A stretch of DNA of 64,000 nt from Panorpa germanica (GCA_963678705.1 OY783206.1:17185807-17249806), one strand, 5' to 3'. Counted from the stretch's first letter, positions 34,159 to 47,870 are shown. Made by a program: numbers and translations. The notes: generated from the letters alone by a model not told the origin.

Positions 34159-36289
34159 CAACTAACTGAAATCTTCTTTTATTAATCTCTTGAACACTCG
34201 ATCAAGTAACTCGTTTAAAGGAACACAACTTATGTTAATTGTTAATATCTCCGCTAATTTTGAGTCGTATTAAGAAATAATGGATATTTGAGGTTTTGAT
34301 AGCCAACTCCATCAATATATTATAAACATAACTTACATAAAATACAAATTTTTAATTTTTTTAGTTACATTCATTTTTAACAATAGTTTAGCAAAGTATA
34401 TTAATACAATATATGATTATAAATACAGTCGGAAACAAAATCATATATTTTTATTATACTATGTAACAAATATATTTAAAATAAATTTTAATTTAAGATG
34501 TTTTAAATGCTAAAATATTTTTAAAAAAATGCATATTCACTAGCTACCTACATCCATGCAAGATTTGATAAAAAGTTTTGCAAAAATGCGCAACATTGGG
34601 CAAATGCACTGCAAAAAAATAATTTTTGATTTCAAAAATAAACGCACCAGATAATAAATTCGATACAAATGAATGTTTCTCTCTAACTAGAACCATGTAC
34701 AATGGCAGACATATTTATAGTTAGAGAGAATACCTAGAGTTCGGCGACGACACATGCTTAAAACAAGCTATGGCCTATGAACCTACGCTGCAATGATAAA
34801 TTACCGTCTCATTAAATTGTTTATATTGTATACTATGAAACTTCACCATTATATCGTACATTTAAACGGCTCTTATAAACTCTCATAAAGCATGAGAGGC
34901 TCACCTACGCACTCTTGCAATTTGAACTATACATGCAGGACTTGTTCTATCATGTCCAGTGAGTGATCAAAAATGATTTTATTATCTGTGTGCATTTCCA
35001 CTGTGCGTTTTTGTTAGGTTTTGCAATCCTGATATTAATACAGGGATTCTAACAAGTTGTCACGTTTTTTTAGTTTTTAATTACGTATTAGCAAACTAAG
35101 GATGGTCTCACACAGTGACTGTAACATTGATTCGCCTTAGCACACTTTAGCATGAGCTCAAGTTTCTACTATAATATTTAGGAATACACCACAGTATTAA
35201 CTATCCGCTGTCCATGAAATCGTACATACAAAGTGGACCGCAATCGTTCTGTACGAAGTTGCATCTATCCTAGAGAGTTCAGAAATATAAGAGTCCGTGT
35301 AGAACGTAGAGACGTATGAACTACAGACTTCTTTGATACAAAACAGTGTCTTGATAAACATTAAGTTACTTATGATAAAGTGTGTTTATGATAAACAACT
35401 GGAGCCAATGTGAGAGTACCCTAAAACACTCCTAGAGCTCCTATCATCGAACCTTAAAAATAATTGTTACTTTCATTTACTTTTTCTCAAAAAAGTAATT
35501 TTTTAATTTAAATTTTGTTAAAAAACAACTAATCATCCATCATGATATTTGAATTTCTTAGTCATTTATTTTACTAGAACATAAACATAAATAATTGACC
35601 TGACTAGAAATATCTTCCATTACTAAATTTTAAAATAAATGTATGTCTGAATCTAAAACCCTGTAACTTGTAAACCTCTAGTTTACACAGAAATGGCCAG
35701 CTTGTGTGATTCTTTCATTTTTTAATAAATATTTAAATAAACTTATATAAAATTTGATCAACTATCGTTAAATATTGATAAATAAATTATATTTTACAAT
35801 TAACAATCAAGTTTTTGTTACTGGTCCACTACTAAGGCAGTATCTATTATTATGCAAATTTAGTTCACAAAATTACTTAAAAAACCATTTTAAAATTGTC
35901 TATATATAGCAAAAGATACATTTAGTTTCGTTTATTCATTTAGTTTATTTTTTCAGTCTTCAATAAATCTTTTTATGTTAATATATATTTAAAATAATAA
36001 CTTTGCAATTTTCTTTATAAAATTGTCCATAAAAAAGACTAGTTCTTAGTTCTAAGTCTTTTAAAGACACAGAACACAGTTACATTGTTAATATTTTTTA
36101 TTATCAAATGAAAATGGTAAAATATAAATTAAAATAATTGCTAGGTTTTAACTAATTTATCACATAGCTTATTATATTTAAAAAATTTTAAGTAATAAAT
36201 ATTTATTTTTATAAATAAATAATATTTTATATAAGAATTACTTTATCTTTAAAATTCAATTGAATACTTTTTAAAATTTGTTTAATTGA
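34159..36289. other. Non-coding spacer with repeat C
   Basis: No gene is recognised. About 34228-34325 is a copy of the TTAATTGTTAATATCTC motif of family B. 34801-35248 is repeat C. The rest, up to the start of A' at 36290, is AT-rich with no visible structure. Confidence 0.5.
34801..35248. repeat. Duplicated segment C, proximal copy
   Basis: Collinear with 52758-53206 at high identity, from TTACCGTCTC to GCAATCGTT. Here it continues uninterrupted on both sides. In the distal copy an LTR abuts the left edge and the Polinton abuts the right edge, so C marks an empty site for both insertions. Confidence 0.85.
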
Positions 36290-36671
36290 AAAATAGATTA
36301 TATAAAATGATTGTTTTTTTATTTAAACAATCTCTTTGTTAAAATATAGGAATATTTAATAAAAATTTAAGTTATTTTTTTTGTAATAAGGTTATATAAT
36401 TTTAATTGTATACTTGCAGAAGTATATATAAATAATATACCTTCATAAATCTTCATCTTGTTTTTAAATAATGTAATATATATATAACTTCTGCAAGTAT
36501 ATGTATAAATTATATATTCAATTGAGAATAAGTAGTAATTTATATACAATTCTTATTCCTGAGACTATTTTATTGCAGAATCTATCCTCACCAGAAAATA
36601 ACCGTTTAGAAAATTATAATTTCTAAATAATGATATGCAGTATATTTGCATATTATTTTTAACTAACATTT

Positions 36672-36952
36672 TCACTTTCCTAAAATTAACGTTTTGTCAT
36701 GTAGCAGAAGATTTTAATTTTTGTGGATTTTTTTCATTTTAAATGTTTCTAATAAGTTGTTATAATCGGTTATTTGTTCTCTGAAGTTATCAATCGGCTC
36801 CACGTTGCTCTCGTCATTGCACATTTTTCATCTGAAATTAACAGAACTATTATTAGATTGCTATGGAAGAAATCCTCGGTTTTATAAACATTCCAAAAGA
36901 CACAAAAAATAATTAAGACCAGAAAACACAATAAGATTTTTTTTGCTTTCAA
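36672..36952 (-). pseudogene. Distal copy of the small membrane-segment ORF, frameshifted
   Basis: It has the same start (MKAKKILLCFLVLIIFCVF) as 390-671, but one T is missing in the T run near 36823, so the frame ends early at 36770. I see nothing in 36953-38019 except the copy of A's non-coding DNA. Confidence 0.35.
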
Positions 36953-38205
36953 ATGTGTGACAATGGTGATGGACGAATTAGGATTTAATCTAATTTAAAA
37001 CTATATTAAAATACATACATCACAATATAGCGGGGATGCCTATTATGAAAATATACAATAAGGTTGTGAACTCATTTTAGGGCTCAATTTTTTAATACTT
37101 TAATGAAATTTTAATTATTAAACGTATATTGGCGTTTATATTTTATTAATATTTATATAAAGTTTAAATTTTATTTAGCTGCGTGACGTCATAGTTGATG
37201 ACTTTGAAATATGAGTAATCTTATTTATTTTTCGTTGGCTATCCCGATTATTGAAACAATATGGGTCGATGCAATAGCTGCTATAGCTTTAACGTTTATT
37301 TCTACATCTCTTTTGTAGGTCTCTTGCACAGTGATGATAAAGGTTGGCAAATGATAGTGTGGAAGAAGACTGCGAAGCTAATACTACAATTATAGTATAT
37401 AATTATGATGGAATTATTATATTACACAATCGGTATTTTATTTGTTATTATTTATTTAGTATACCGCAATATACTAAAGTTTACCCCCGGCAAGCGACGA
37501 ATTAATTTCTAAGCGTCTATTGAATTTCATGCCATCAAATTTTAATGCCATTTTTAAATTGAAATATTTAAGTCGTTCCATATTTATTTTACATAAAACA
37601 AATAATTTTTTATATAAACTGACTTAAAAAAAATATTTTTTTCAATTTGTTCATTATTTGACCAACTTTTTTTCAAAATTTGTGAATTTTTTTTTCGGTT
37701 TGTAAATTAGCTTATATACGATTTTGCCAATAAAATTAAATAAAGTTTAAAGAAATAGAACACGGTAGACGGGAAAGGCACACAATTAATAATATATAAT
37801 AATATAAGAAAATCCTATATTATAAACATTATATCAAGGGACAGTTTATTTGTTTATATGATTGTTTGTTTATATGTTTACGCGATTCGTATGGTGGCTC
37901 AAAAACGGCTCCGCGCATTTTCCTGAAAATTGTCTATCGTAGAGAAAAGAATTCTAAGACTTTTGACCTCATCGGATTTTCCCCTAAATTTCTCCAACTT
38001 TTAATTCGTAAAAGATAGAAAATGGAAAAAACAAAAAGCTATCACGTATTTATGTTGTATTAATTTTGCTCCTAAAATTATTTTCAATTTATTAAATTTA
38101 ATATACTAAATATAAATTATTTATTTAATAAATACAATTGAAAAAGGAGTTTAAAGATAATAAAGTGTAAAAACAAAGTAATAGATAATAAATTTTTTTT
38201 TATTT

Positions 38206-39499
38206 GTGTTAAGTGAAAGTGAGGTTATAATAATGCATAATGACAGGTCTCATGAGAAAGACCTCTATGAAGCAAAAAGGATAAGAACCAGCTATTATCC
38301 ACATAGTTATTCAGGAGTGTGCTTGGTAATTCTAAAACCAATTACTCATAATACAAACCCTGCCTTTATTGCACAATATTTGCGGTCAAATTATAAGGAC
38401 ATTAACATTATTACTGTCAGCCAAAGAAAAATTGAGGTGGAGACCAATAGCCCATTTCTGGCTAATAAAATTATAGAAGACGCCATAGTTCTAGCTAAAT
38501 ACAAGGGCATAATTCCGAAGAATTTGGTAGAAGTGCAGGGACTAATCGACTTACACCCCGATAATCTGGATGACGTATTCCTACATGACGCAGTAGGCTT
38601 TAATAAAAATAGTAGACGGTTGGCACCAAAAATTACTATTTTATTAGATTTAATAGAATTGAAGAAGGCAAAAAGACTCCTACTTGGAAGTGCCTAATAT
38701 CCTTTAACGGGGATAAGATCCCGAAATATATAGCCTTCCAGGGTATCCTTTACCCAGTTTCGGCGTATATACAGAGAGTTAGACAGTGTCGTCGGTGCTG
38801 GAAATTTGGCCACTCCATTAATTTCTGCACAAGTGCTGAATATTGCCAATTTTATGGTGGAGATCACAGCTCTTTAAGTTGCAAGAAAGAGAAGTTATTT
38901 TGTCGCAACTGTAAAGAAGACCATAAAGCTGACGATAGATCCTGCAGCAAATACTTAGAATTGAAAAATAAAAACGAAGCTAAAGCAAAAACTACCTATA
39001 TAGAAAAAATTAAAATTGATCGTGGGAAAGAGGTATTTACATTAAACCTTTTTGAGTTCCCTTCTTTGGAAGAAAGTATAAATAAAAAGAAAATTATAGA
39101 CTGTATTATAAGCGGTGAACCGGAAAGGAAAATCCGTAGAGTTTTGAAAATTTCAGAGCCCCGCAGATCCCCCGAGAAGTAAAGAAAAGGACGTGGAAAC
39201 CTGACAATACACACAAGGTAAAGGAACACGAACGCTCTAAGCCAATTCCCGTAAATAAAACCGATAAAGTGAAGAAACCAGAGATAATTAAGAAATCAGA
39301 GTTCGTTAAGAAAACTGATTTAGACAAAAATATTATTGAGAATTCAGAAGAGATCAGAGATTCAGAGGATATAAACCAAAATATTGATACTGACGAATTA
39401 GTTTTAGAAGCAGAAACTATTACTAATAATTTGAACCAAACAATTGTAAATAACCATACTATTCCACCCCCAGATAATCAAAATATTGAAATGTTCTAA
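38206..39499 (+). pseudogene. LINE ORF1 (gag-like, CCHC knuckles), frameshifted
   Basis: 38206-38697 codes an ORF1 N-terminal region (YSGVCLVILKPITHN, RSNYKDINIITVSQRKIEV). The frame changes near 38690; the next frame has three zinc knuckles at about 38788-38945 (CRRCWKFGHSINFC, CQFYGGDHSSLSC, CRNCKEDHKADDRSC). The second knuckle has lost its second Cys (CQF instead of CxxC). 38961-39182 and 39269-39499 hold the acidic/basic C-terminal part, with another frame change near 39180. The product would coat the LINE RNA. Confidence 0.75.
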
Positions 39500-39530
39500 T
39501 ACAAATATTAGTTAACAAACATAATAAATT

Positions 39531-40405
39531 ATGTATAAAAATACTTGTATAATGCAATGGAACTGCCGCAGTTTAAAATCCAAATTGATAAATCTAAAAC
39601 AAATAGTTTTTGAAAATAATATTGAAGTAATCGCGCTCTCGGAAACCTGGCTTGATCCATCTTATAAAATCAAATGGAGAAATATGGAACTAGTAAGAGC
39701 AGATAGAAATAACAACGGTGGAGGCGTTGCTCTAGTAATAAACCACAACATTTTTATTGACAAAATTTTAATTCCTCTCTCAGGAGATATTGAAATTATA
39801 GGAGCAAAAATTAAATGGGGTAATGAGCATATTAATGTTGTATCTCTTTATGCCCCAGCAACAGCATCTATTACTACAGGAATATTGAATGCAATATTAA
39901 GATCTATTCCAGAACCAAGGCTAATTCTAGGTGACTGGAATGCTAAAGCCATTGCTTGGGGAAACACCTATGACTGTCCAAGAGGTAAAATTATTTGTCA
40001 GGTGATGGACAATAACAATATAATGTTCCTTAATGATGGTTCTCCTACTCGAATCAACATCCATTCAGGAACAGCGTCAGCAATTGATTTATCATGGGCA
40101 ACCCCATCTCTTGGTAGCCAACTTTCATGGAACGTAATGGAGGATCAACTAGGTTCTGATCACGCCATTATACTTATGAATGGGGCACAAATTGGTCAAT
40201 CAAGCAGAGGCAAGGAAAGATTTAAATTAAACATTGTACCAAATACAATCGACTGGGACAATTTCTCTAACCAAATAGAAGCAGACTTATTGGCAAACCA
40301 AATTCAGTCCAATACTACGCTGGAAAAAAAGTATAATTACCTCATTGACTCAATTGAGTCTGCAGCTAAAAAGTGGGGGGAAAATATTGCAAACAATAAA
40401 ATTTT
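39531..40405 (+). CDS. LINE ORF2 endonuclease domain, truncated
   Basis: About 290 codons of apurinic-like endonuclease with QWNCRSLKSK, SETWLDPSYK, RLILGDWNAKAIAWG and GSDHAI, so the Asn, Glu, Asp and His motifs are all present. The frame continues to 40508 only by running into antisense RS-RRM gene sequence from about 40413. It ends before any reverse transcriptase motif, so it cannot retrotranspose. Confidence 0.85.
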
Positions 40406-40412
40406 AAAATTT

Positions 40413-43400
40413 GGTTTGGAGGCTGTGGTTCTACTTTTAGTAGATCATTATACGGTGTCAATAACTGTTTATTGTTTACACCAACTGTTTTTATGCGTCC
40501 GCTTGTAGTCGTTGACATTTTTAAGTGTTGCACAGTTTGAATTGACTCTTTAACAATCGGGTGAGACTTTTTGGTTTCAATGGTATTAACTAGCACAGGA
40601 TTTCTATAATTATCTGTATGTTGTATAAAATTTTTTTTAAAATTTTTTCTATTTAATAACGAATTTTGTTTTGTTTTATTTTCTCCTAATTTGATGTGTC
40701 TATCTTTCGACGATATATTTCCGTCTTCTGAGTTATTATTTTTTGTTCTAATATCACTTGAAACAGATCCGTATTGTAACGATCGATCTTTTTTCAAAAA
40801 TACAGATTTAAGAACCTCATTTTTTTGTGCTGAAATATTGTTAAATAACTTTGTACATTTTGCTGTCAAATCATTATGATGTATTTTATTATCCATTTGC
40901 GTTGACGGAAATTTGACTTTTACCTCAGTCAATTTTTTGTCGGTTTCTGTATAATTATTATTGGTTTTCGTCCGCGTCTTTTCTACATTTTTCTCCTTCC
41001 TGTAGTTGTGACTTTCTAATGAAGCTTCGGATGTAATAGTGGAAATTAATTTCTTACTTGGTACTTTCTCAAACTCTAGTTGCGAAATTAACGATTTCGA
41101 ATTTTGATAAATGTTTTTCTTTTCCCATGTTTTCTGCTGATTTAATTTTTCTCGAGAAACTGCACGAGATTTATGACTGCCACCCGAAGATTCGTTCTTT
41201 TTTTGTGAAACTTCTTTCTTCATTGATTCAGTAACAAGTAATTGACTTTTCATATGCTTTTCATTTATATCATCGACGACATTTTTAGATCCAGCAATTT
41301 TAGATGTTTCCTTTTCTTGTTTTTTCACTTGTGTCACTTTGCCTTCACTCTCATGTAATTTAGTAACCTTGTTTAGTAACTTATCTTTTCTAATATTATT
41401 TTGTTTTTTTATTTTCTTTAGTCCACAATTCCTTTTACCAATTTTGTTATCACTAGATACTTTAACTTTATGATCACCTGCAGAAACTTCATAACTTCTA
41501 GGACGAAATTGAATTTCCTCGTTTATTTTACTATCTATTTTTTTATTGTCTATTTTACTGTTTATTTCACTAATATCACAATTTTGATGACTATTTATAT
41601 TTTTGGTTTTACTAGTTTCTTTTTCAATGTCTGCGCACTCATCGTCACTAAGGAATATTGGCGGTTGTTCACCCACAGGATCGTCTAATGAAATTTTTTT
41701 ACCAATGCCGTATTGACGTTTTTTACTTTTCGCTGGTTTTAGGCTATGATTAGTTTCCTAAAAATATAAAGAAGGGATGTAACAATTTGGTAAATATACA
41801 AACGAAAAATTCATCTTCTTATATAAATTTCATAATTATAAAAGGTAGAGTACAATCATTAGCTATTGTATAATAAAACTGTGATTAGTAAGTAAACGAA
41901 AATATATAGCTAACTAAATGGATGTAAAAAGTTTATTTCTACATTTTTTCTATTGGTACCACTTTCATAATTAATGAATTATATCTAGAAAAGAAAATAA
42001 CTTACGGGATTATGTTTAGATGGAACTAAATCTTCGCATGTATTAAACATCTGGTCTGCACAAATTGATTCTACGTCCACGCATTCATCTTCAGTATCTT
42101 TAGAATTACATGGTGTATAATTTGTAAGTTTAGAAATATTTTCGGTATTTCTATCTCGAACAGGTGTTCGTATAGGAGGAACTTTCCTTTCTTTTCTTCT
42201 TGGAGTAGATTTAATATCCGTGAATGGTTCAACAAAATTACTACTTGTTAATTCGTGTAGCATATCTGCTACAACGAAAGAGCCATTTAAATCTGGCTCT
42301 TTAGATCCATCTTCACCATTTATATAACTTACTGAATCCAAAAACGAATTTTGTGAGTCTGCTATTTCATATTTAACGTCTTCCACTTTCTCTTCTGCTG
42401 CTATTTCTTGTGTTGTTATTTCTTGTGTTGCTATTTCTTGTGCTAGTTCTTGTTGTGAGTTTTCATCTTCGACAATATGAGTATTGTTTTCTAATAAAAT
42501 TTCACTTGTGGAGTCGCCAATATTTTTATTCAAATTTAATTTTTCTGCACTTTCAAGAGGTTGTAACTGAATATTGTCCAAGTCAAATAAAGCACTAAGG
42601 TTATTGCAGCTTCTGGAGGAAGCCAACATATTGTCATGGGGTCTGGGAGTTTCTGGTAATAAAACGGACTTTTCATTTTTCTTGCGTGTTGAAGTTTTTG
42701 GATAGACTGTAACATAATGCAAAACATTGAATTTATTTATTTTATATTGTGAATTTAGTTCCATTATTTCAATTAAACCACTAGCAGATTCATCGAAATC
42801 GACTAAAAGTTCTTTATGTTGATTTTTGACGATTGTCTCATATGCTGATTCTACAACATTGAAACTACCATTCCAATATTTTGGGGAATCGTATAAATAT
42901 TTTGGATCATTTGGAATAACAATAACATTACTCACCCTTGATGCTATCTTTATTTATTTGCTAAACAAATCTGTTGCTTTTACTTTCATTTTCCTCCACA
43001 TTTTTATCATCTTCAGAGTCTGAACTTCGTGATAAATTTAATGGTTGTATTTTTGCTATGTGATTTGCTAAGCTATCTGAACGACCTTGCTTGCTGGATC
43101 CTACATCTGAATCAGAGTCTGACTCAGAGTCCGAGCTAGAATCAGACTCAGAGCTGGAGCTAGAGCTAGAGCTTGAACTGCCTGAATTGCTAGAACTGCC
43201 TGAACTGCTAGAACATGATGATCTACGTTCTGTAGCAACACTCAATTTATTACAGGCTTCTGAGACGAACTCCTTATTGAAAATCTGCTTCGCACAGACA
43301 TCAAGATTATCATTTCTAACAGTATATGATGGAGTAGGTCGAAGTTGCAGCGATGGAAGCACTGGAGTCATTCGTGGGGGCTGTTTAGGTGTAAAAGAGC

Positions 43401-43597
43401 CACGCAAGAGTGATTTAGACTCTTGTCGTACAGCCATTTGTGATTCAGACTCATGCAGCACAGTCACTTGTGATTTTACCGTTTCGGCAACAGTCGCAGA
43501 TAGTTTTACCACATTTATTTGAGTCACAGGCCTCACAACTTCTTGCACGAATTGTTTCGACCGTGGGGTATGTGCTTTTCTAATATTCTGCACCATT
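40413..43597 (-). pseudogene. RS-RRM (PGC-1/spargel-like) gene, distal copy, truncated
   Basis: Exons 42936-43597, 42006-42706 and 40413-41757 match those of the proximal copy with the same splice sites. Exon 1 carries a TAG at 42961-42963 (after SNRFV), which would stop translation after about 211 residues. Exon 3 is open through the place where copy A has its stop (CAA at 40537-40539) and holds a segment missing from A (INSHQNCDISEINSK and on). It breaks off at about 40413 against the LINE. RS and RRM exons are absent, so the copy cannot make the RNA-binding part. Confidence 0.7.
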
Positions 43598-44825
43598 CTG
43601 CAAGAAAAAATACAAAATTTATAAAAATTAATTTAGGTTATAAAAAGTCAGTGGAAAAGTCAGTCGAAAAGTATAACCAAATTTTAAAATTTTTGCTAGT
43701 GGTTTTAAACTTGTTAAAGTGAAATTACAATTCCTTTTAAGTTAATTGTAGTCAAAAATAGTATCTATTCCAGTCAACATTTAGATATTTAATAAAATAA
43801 AAACGCCAATATACATTTATTAACATCTAAAAGAGTTTACAAGACCATTGTGAAAAGGTAGAAAAACATCATATACATCTGTCGTAAGAAACATATGTTT
43901 TGGTATTATAAATGTGATTAACAAAAATAAATAAAATCGATTTTTTATTTATTCCACAGACTTTTCGGACACTTCAAAAATGGCTAAAACCTAAGCGGAT
44001 AAATTAAAACTAATGTGTGTTGGAATAAATTAAACTAAAGTCTGAACCTCCGTACATTAAAGAGAGAAAGAAAAAAAAACGAAGAGAGATAGAGAGAGAG
44101 AGATATCGAATAAAGGGATAAACATACTGGTTCAAATAAAGGATTTTTAAAACTTATTTTTTTTTAAGGTGAAACAATACTTGGCCATTTTTGATTTGCG
44201 AAATATAGATGGCGATACTATACAGCAGGTTAAATATTATCAAAAGAACCATGTTTTTTATGTTTAAATCGTTTTATGTAAATAACTATAAACGCGAATC
44301 AAAATCTAAAGCTGCAAACCGTTAGATGAATAACGTATCTACATTTTAAGCTTTCTTCCACTGACTTTTAATGATTTGGGTAAAACAAAATAATGTTTTG
44401 AAAATGAATATTCTTCTATTTTCAAATTCAATTCCAATTTTTATATGCCCAGTGATATTTCTAATGGTTTGTCATAATTTTAAAACCTAATGGTTCTCAA
44501 ACTTACGCTTGAGACTTAAAAATATATTGAGTATTCGATAATATTACTCAAAGATTTTGTACATGATTGTACATAATATAGGATTCTGCTAATACAAATA
44601 TGGAATGTTTTGTTGACCAATATTTTCAAAATTACTAGTATACTAGGAATTTGCACAGATGTTGGTGATAGAAGCAAATTGACATTTTTCAAAAATTAAA
44701 AATTAAAAAAAGGGGACGTTGAGAAAATTAGGAGGACCGGTATGAAGCTTTTGAGAAAGTATATTTTCTTTAAAATCTCATTTTCATTTCCAATATTTCT
44801 GGCTTTTACAGTCCCAATATACCTA

Positions 44826-44870
<45 letters not shown>

Positions 44871-45582
44871 AAAATGTTTGAAATGATAAAATATTTTTTA
44901 AAACATTCAGTTCATTAGAGAGGTTATTCTGAGAAAAGCTCATAATTTCTCAATATCTCAAAACTTAAATTTCGGGCTTGACTCCCTAATGAATTGACCG
45001 ATCTATATATACATATTTAAAAATAGTTGGTAATATTAACTATTTTTAAATAAGTATATGTAAAGAAAAATTTGTAACCACTGGAAAATATGAAACTTAA
45101 ATGCAAGGTTTAAAAAAATTAACAGAAAATAGAATTTTTGTAAATAATTGATATACTAATTAATGATCTATTTATAAACAAAGTTTGAACATTTATCTGA
45201 CTCCTAAGTATATATGGTTTAAATAGCTCAATCGTGTGCAAAGTTATTAACGTTTTTATATTTGAAAACATGGAGTGCTAGTACAAAGTTGTAAATCGAT
45301 TGTCATTTTAGAACACTGTTGCCATCTATATCTAACTATATAACCATGAAGTAATGTTTCACCCTAAAATGATTTATTATTAATTTAAATTGTTTATTTA
45401 TTGTATTGCAAGCATTTCTTTGTCAACATAAAACTGTACCAAATTATTAATACAGTTGGTTATCAGGACCTGAAATATTCAGTTATTAGTTAATAAATCG
45501 TACTATTATTGGAAATATTAACAATTAAAATAGTTATTATTGTCTCACAAGGATCCTACCCATCCTCTCCTCTAAAGATTTG
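43598..45582. other. Non-coding flank of A' and spacer
   Basis: To 45290 this is the counterpart of 6494-8203. 45291-45582 has no partner after A because the LINE sits there. About 45430-45535 holds an inverted copy of the TTAATTGTTAATAT motif of family B. No gene is seen. Confidence 0.55.
44829..44866. repeat. (TA)n microsatellite
   Basis: Counterpart of the 7701-7786 tract, shorter and less interrupted. Confidence 0.9.
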
Positions 45583-47870
45583 TAAACTTTTCTATACAAC
45601 ACACTCAAACGTAATAAACTATTTACAGCTATCTCGAGCAAAACATTTACAATTTTTATTTTTCTAATTCATAAATTTTTAAGCCTGATGTTAATACAAT
45701 CGATTACTAATTATCCCACATACTTGATTTTTGATCCCAAACCCATTAAACAATAAATCAGAAATTCAAATCTTACATAGCTACACCTTCGTAAATTTTT
45801 CGATATTAACAAAAATAAATTAAAAAAATGGTCATATTGTAGCATATATATAAACAATTCTTAACATATTTAACAATATTATTAATTTCAAAAAGACTTT
45901 TTTGTATGTAGAATAAGTGTAATAATAAGCTAAAGTATCGTTTATCGTTATAAGCAAAGAAATAAGTTAAAGTATCGTTTTTCAATATTTTTATTAAAAA
46001 ACAATCGTCAAAATACCTTAAATTTTCGAGCTCTAGGCCACCGTTCCACCCCTTAAATTCAACCAAATTAACAAGACCAAGAACATGGAAAAATTTGTAA
46101 CAGAACGAATCGAAGATTTTATTAGAATGTTTTTTCACGTGCAGTTTTATCAATTCTCTACTAAACCTTAGTTATGGCATAACTCAAGTTTATGTTAATA
46201 ATACAGTTTATGCAAACGAGGTATTTTGCTCGACTCGAAAATAAGACATAGATCCCACTGTTCTTTTCCTCGCGGTTTTAATTCCATATACCAACACATG
46301 CGGACAACAATTGACACGTGAAATATTTGTAAACACAAAATGTATCATTTTTTTCATCAGAATGTTGCATTTTTAAAAATGTAATAGTAAAGAGAAATGG
46401 ACACAAATGGAAATGAATTCAATGTATTACAGAATTACGGATTTATTGTACTTAATATAGCGTCTAAAGCATTTTTTTGACCAATTTCGTTAGAGTATAA
46501 CAATACATTTCATAAAAATTAAAAATGTTATTAAAAACAAATATAATTATTGACTTACTGACCTTATTCCTTTTTTATAAATAACTTTTATTGAAAATAT
46601 TTTTAAACAATAATTGTTATATAACAATTACATATATTACACAAAATAACAAAATTAATAAACGTCTTTATGTTAACAAAATATTCAAAATAACTAACAA
46701 TAATATAGTTGCTAATGTGTCAACTCCGTACAAAGTGAAGATTCAAACTGAACAAAAACCAACCCTTACAGAGACTTGTATGTGTGGTATCACTGAACTG
46801 CTCTGAACTCTGGCTCAGTGCACTCCCTTCACCCTTCATTCCCTTCAAATGTTGAGTCGCCGAGCATCTTAGTTCACTATTCCAAAAATGGCGACTCATG
46901 GCGCCTAAAGCGACATTGAGTCGCCGAGCATCCTAGTTCACTATTCCAAAATGGGGGCCTAAAGCGACATTGAATAATTGTACACTGAGTGAGGGTACCC
47001 TGATTCAAACTAAACAAAAACCAACCCTTACAGAGACTTGCAAAAAAAATTCCGAAGTACTTACGAATCTACCCAATAAACCAGTTTTCAAGACTTGAAG
47101 AGGGGGGGGGGGGAGTAATTTTATTTTGGGGGCACGGAGGCGGTTTTTGCCGAGAGTAAAAATTGTGCTAAAAAGTTGAAATTTTTTATGTAGGCTGGGT
47201 AACTAATTTACGAATCGAAAAAAAATACCAAATTTTGAAAAATAACGTCAAATAACGAATAAATTACAATACTTACAATACAATATTAACAATAGTTACT
47301 TTTGTCTAACTTTGTTTTGAGTTGTAAACTTTTCATACAACACACTCAAACGTAATAAACTATTTACAGCTATCTCGAGCATTTACCATTTTCATTTTTT
47401 TAATTAATTAATTTTTGCCTGGGGTAAATACAATCGATAACTAATCATTCTACAGACTTGATTTTTGATTGAAATAAATGTTAATATATGTATATTGACG
47501 TTTTAATTTTTAATATAGCTATATCAAATTTGTATTTCAGTTTTGTCGCATGTTTTAGCTATGCACAAGACGTCACAGAAGAAATAAGTAATCGATATTA
47601 TCTTCTACTCACAATCGTTTCCTTTTTTGTTGCCTAAAAGGTGTGAAATCTGCTGACGTAACATGCTTAATTAAAGTGACAAAGTGACTTTTTTAATTGT
47701 TAATATCTCTTAAAATATAATGAGTTGCTAACAAATAATTGGACATATGAGGTCCTGGTAGCTAACTATCAATATTTAGCACAGTTTTATAGAAATTAAG
47801 ACATAGTTCCCAAACCCCATTTAAATAAATCAGAAATTCAAATCTTACATATCCAATAAACATTTTGGAG
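45583..47870. repeat. Dispersed repeat family B, copy 3
   Basis: Modules match copies 1 and 2, with the middle module partly deleted (45870-46780). An extra stretch at about 46785-46995 contains a local duplication: GAGTCGCCGAGCATC occurs at about 46854 and 46918, each followed by TTAGTTCACTATTCC or TAGTTCACTATTCC. A run of about 10 G lies at 47104. No gene is seen. Confidence 0.7.

Larger units (their letters stand above)
38020..40410 (+). mobile_element. I/jockey-like LINE, 3' part missing
   Basis: ORF1 with zinc knuckles (38206-39499, frameshifted) is followed by ORF2 with the endonuclease only (from 39531). Homology to the RS-RRM gene on the opposite strand resumes at about 40413, so the RT, RNase H and 3' tail are gone. 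LINEs usually lose their 5' end on insertion. Loss of the 3' end implies a later deletion, which also removed the RS/RRM exons of the host gene. Confidence 0.85.
36290..45290. repeat. Segmental duplication, distal copy (A')
   Basis: Same orientation as 1-8203, offset about 36.3 kb. A' differs from A by replacement of the equivalent of 1740-3486 with a LINE fragment (about 38020-40410), a nonsense change in exon 1, about 54 extra codons in exon 3 and a shorter TA microsatellite. It reads through at 45285, where A has the LINE. Confidence 0.9.

Noticed and set aside
36367..36549. 60-codon Tyr/Ile-rich ORF (also 82-264)
   Set aside because: It arises from AT-rich hairpin sequence. The composition is that of translated TA tracts.
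40366..40508. C-terminal extension of the LINE endonuclease ORF to 40508, and the QILKFYCLQYFPPTF tail of the distal RS-RRM exon
   Set aside because: Both are chimeric readings across the LINE/host junction at about 40413 and not native protein ends.
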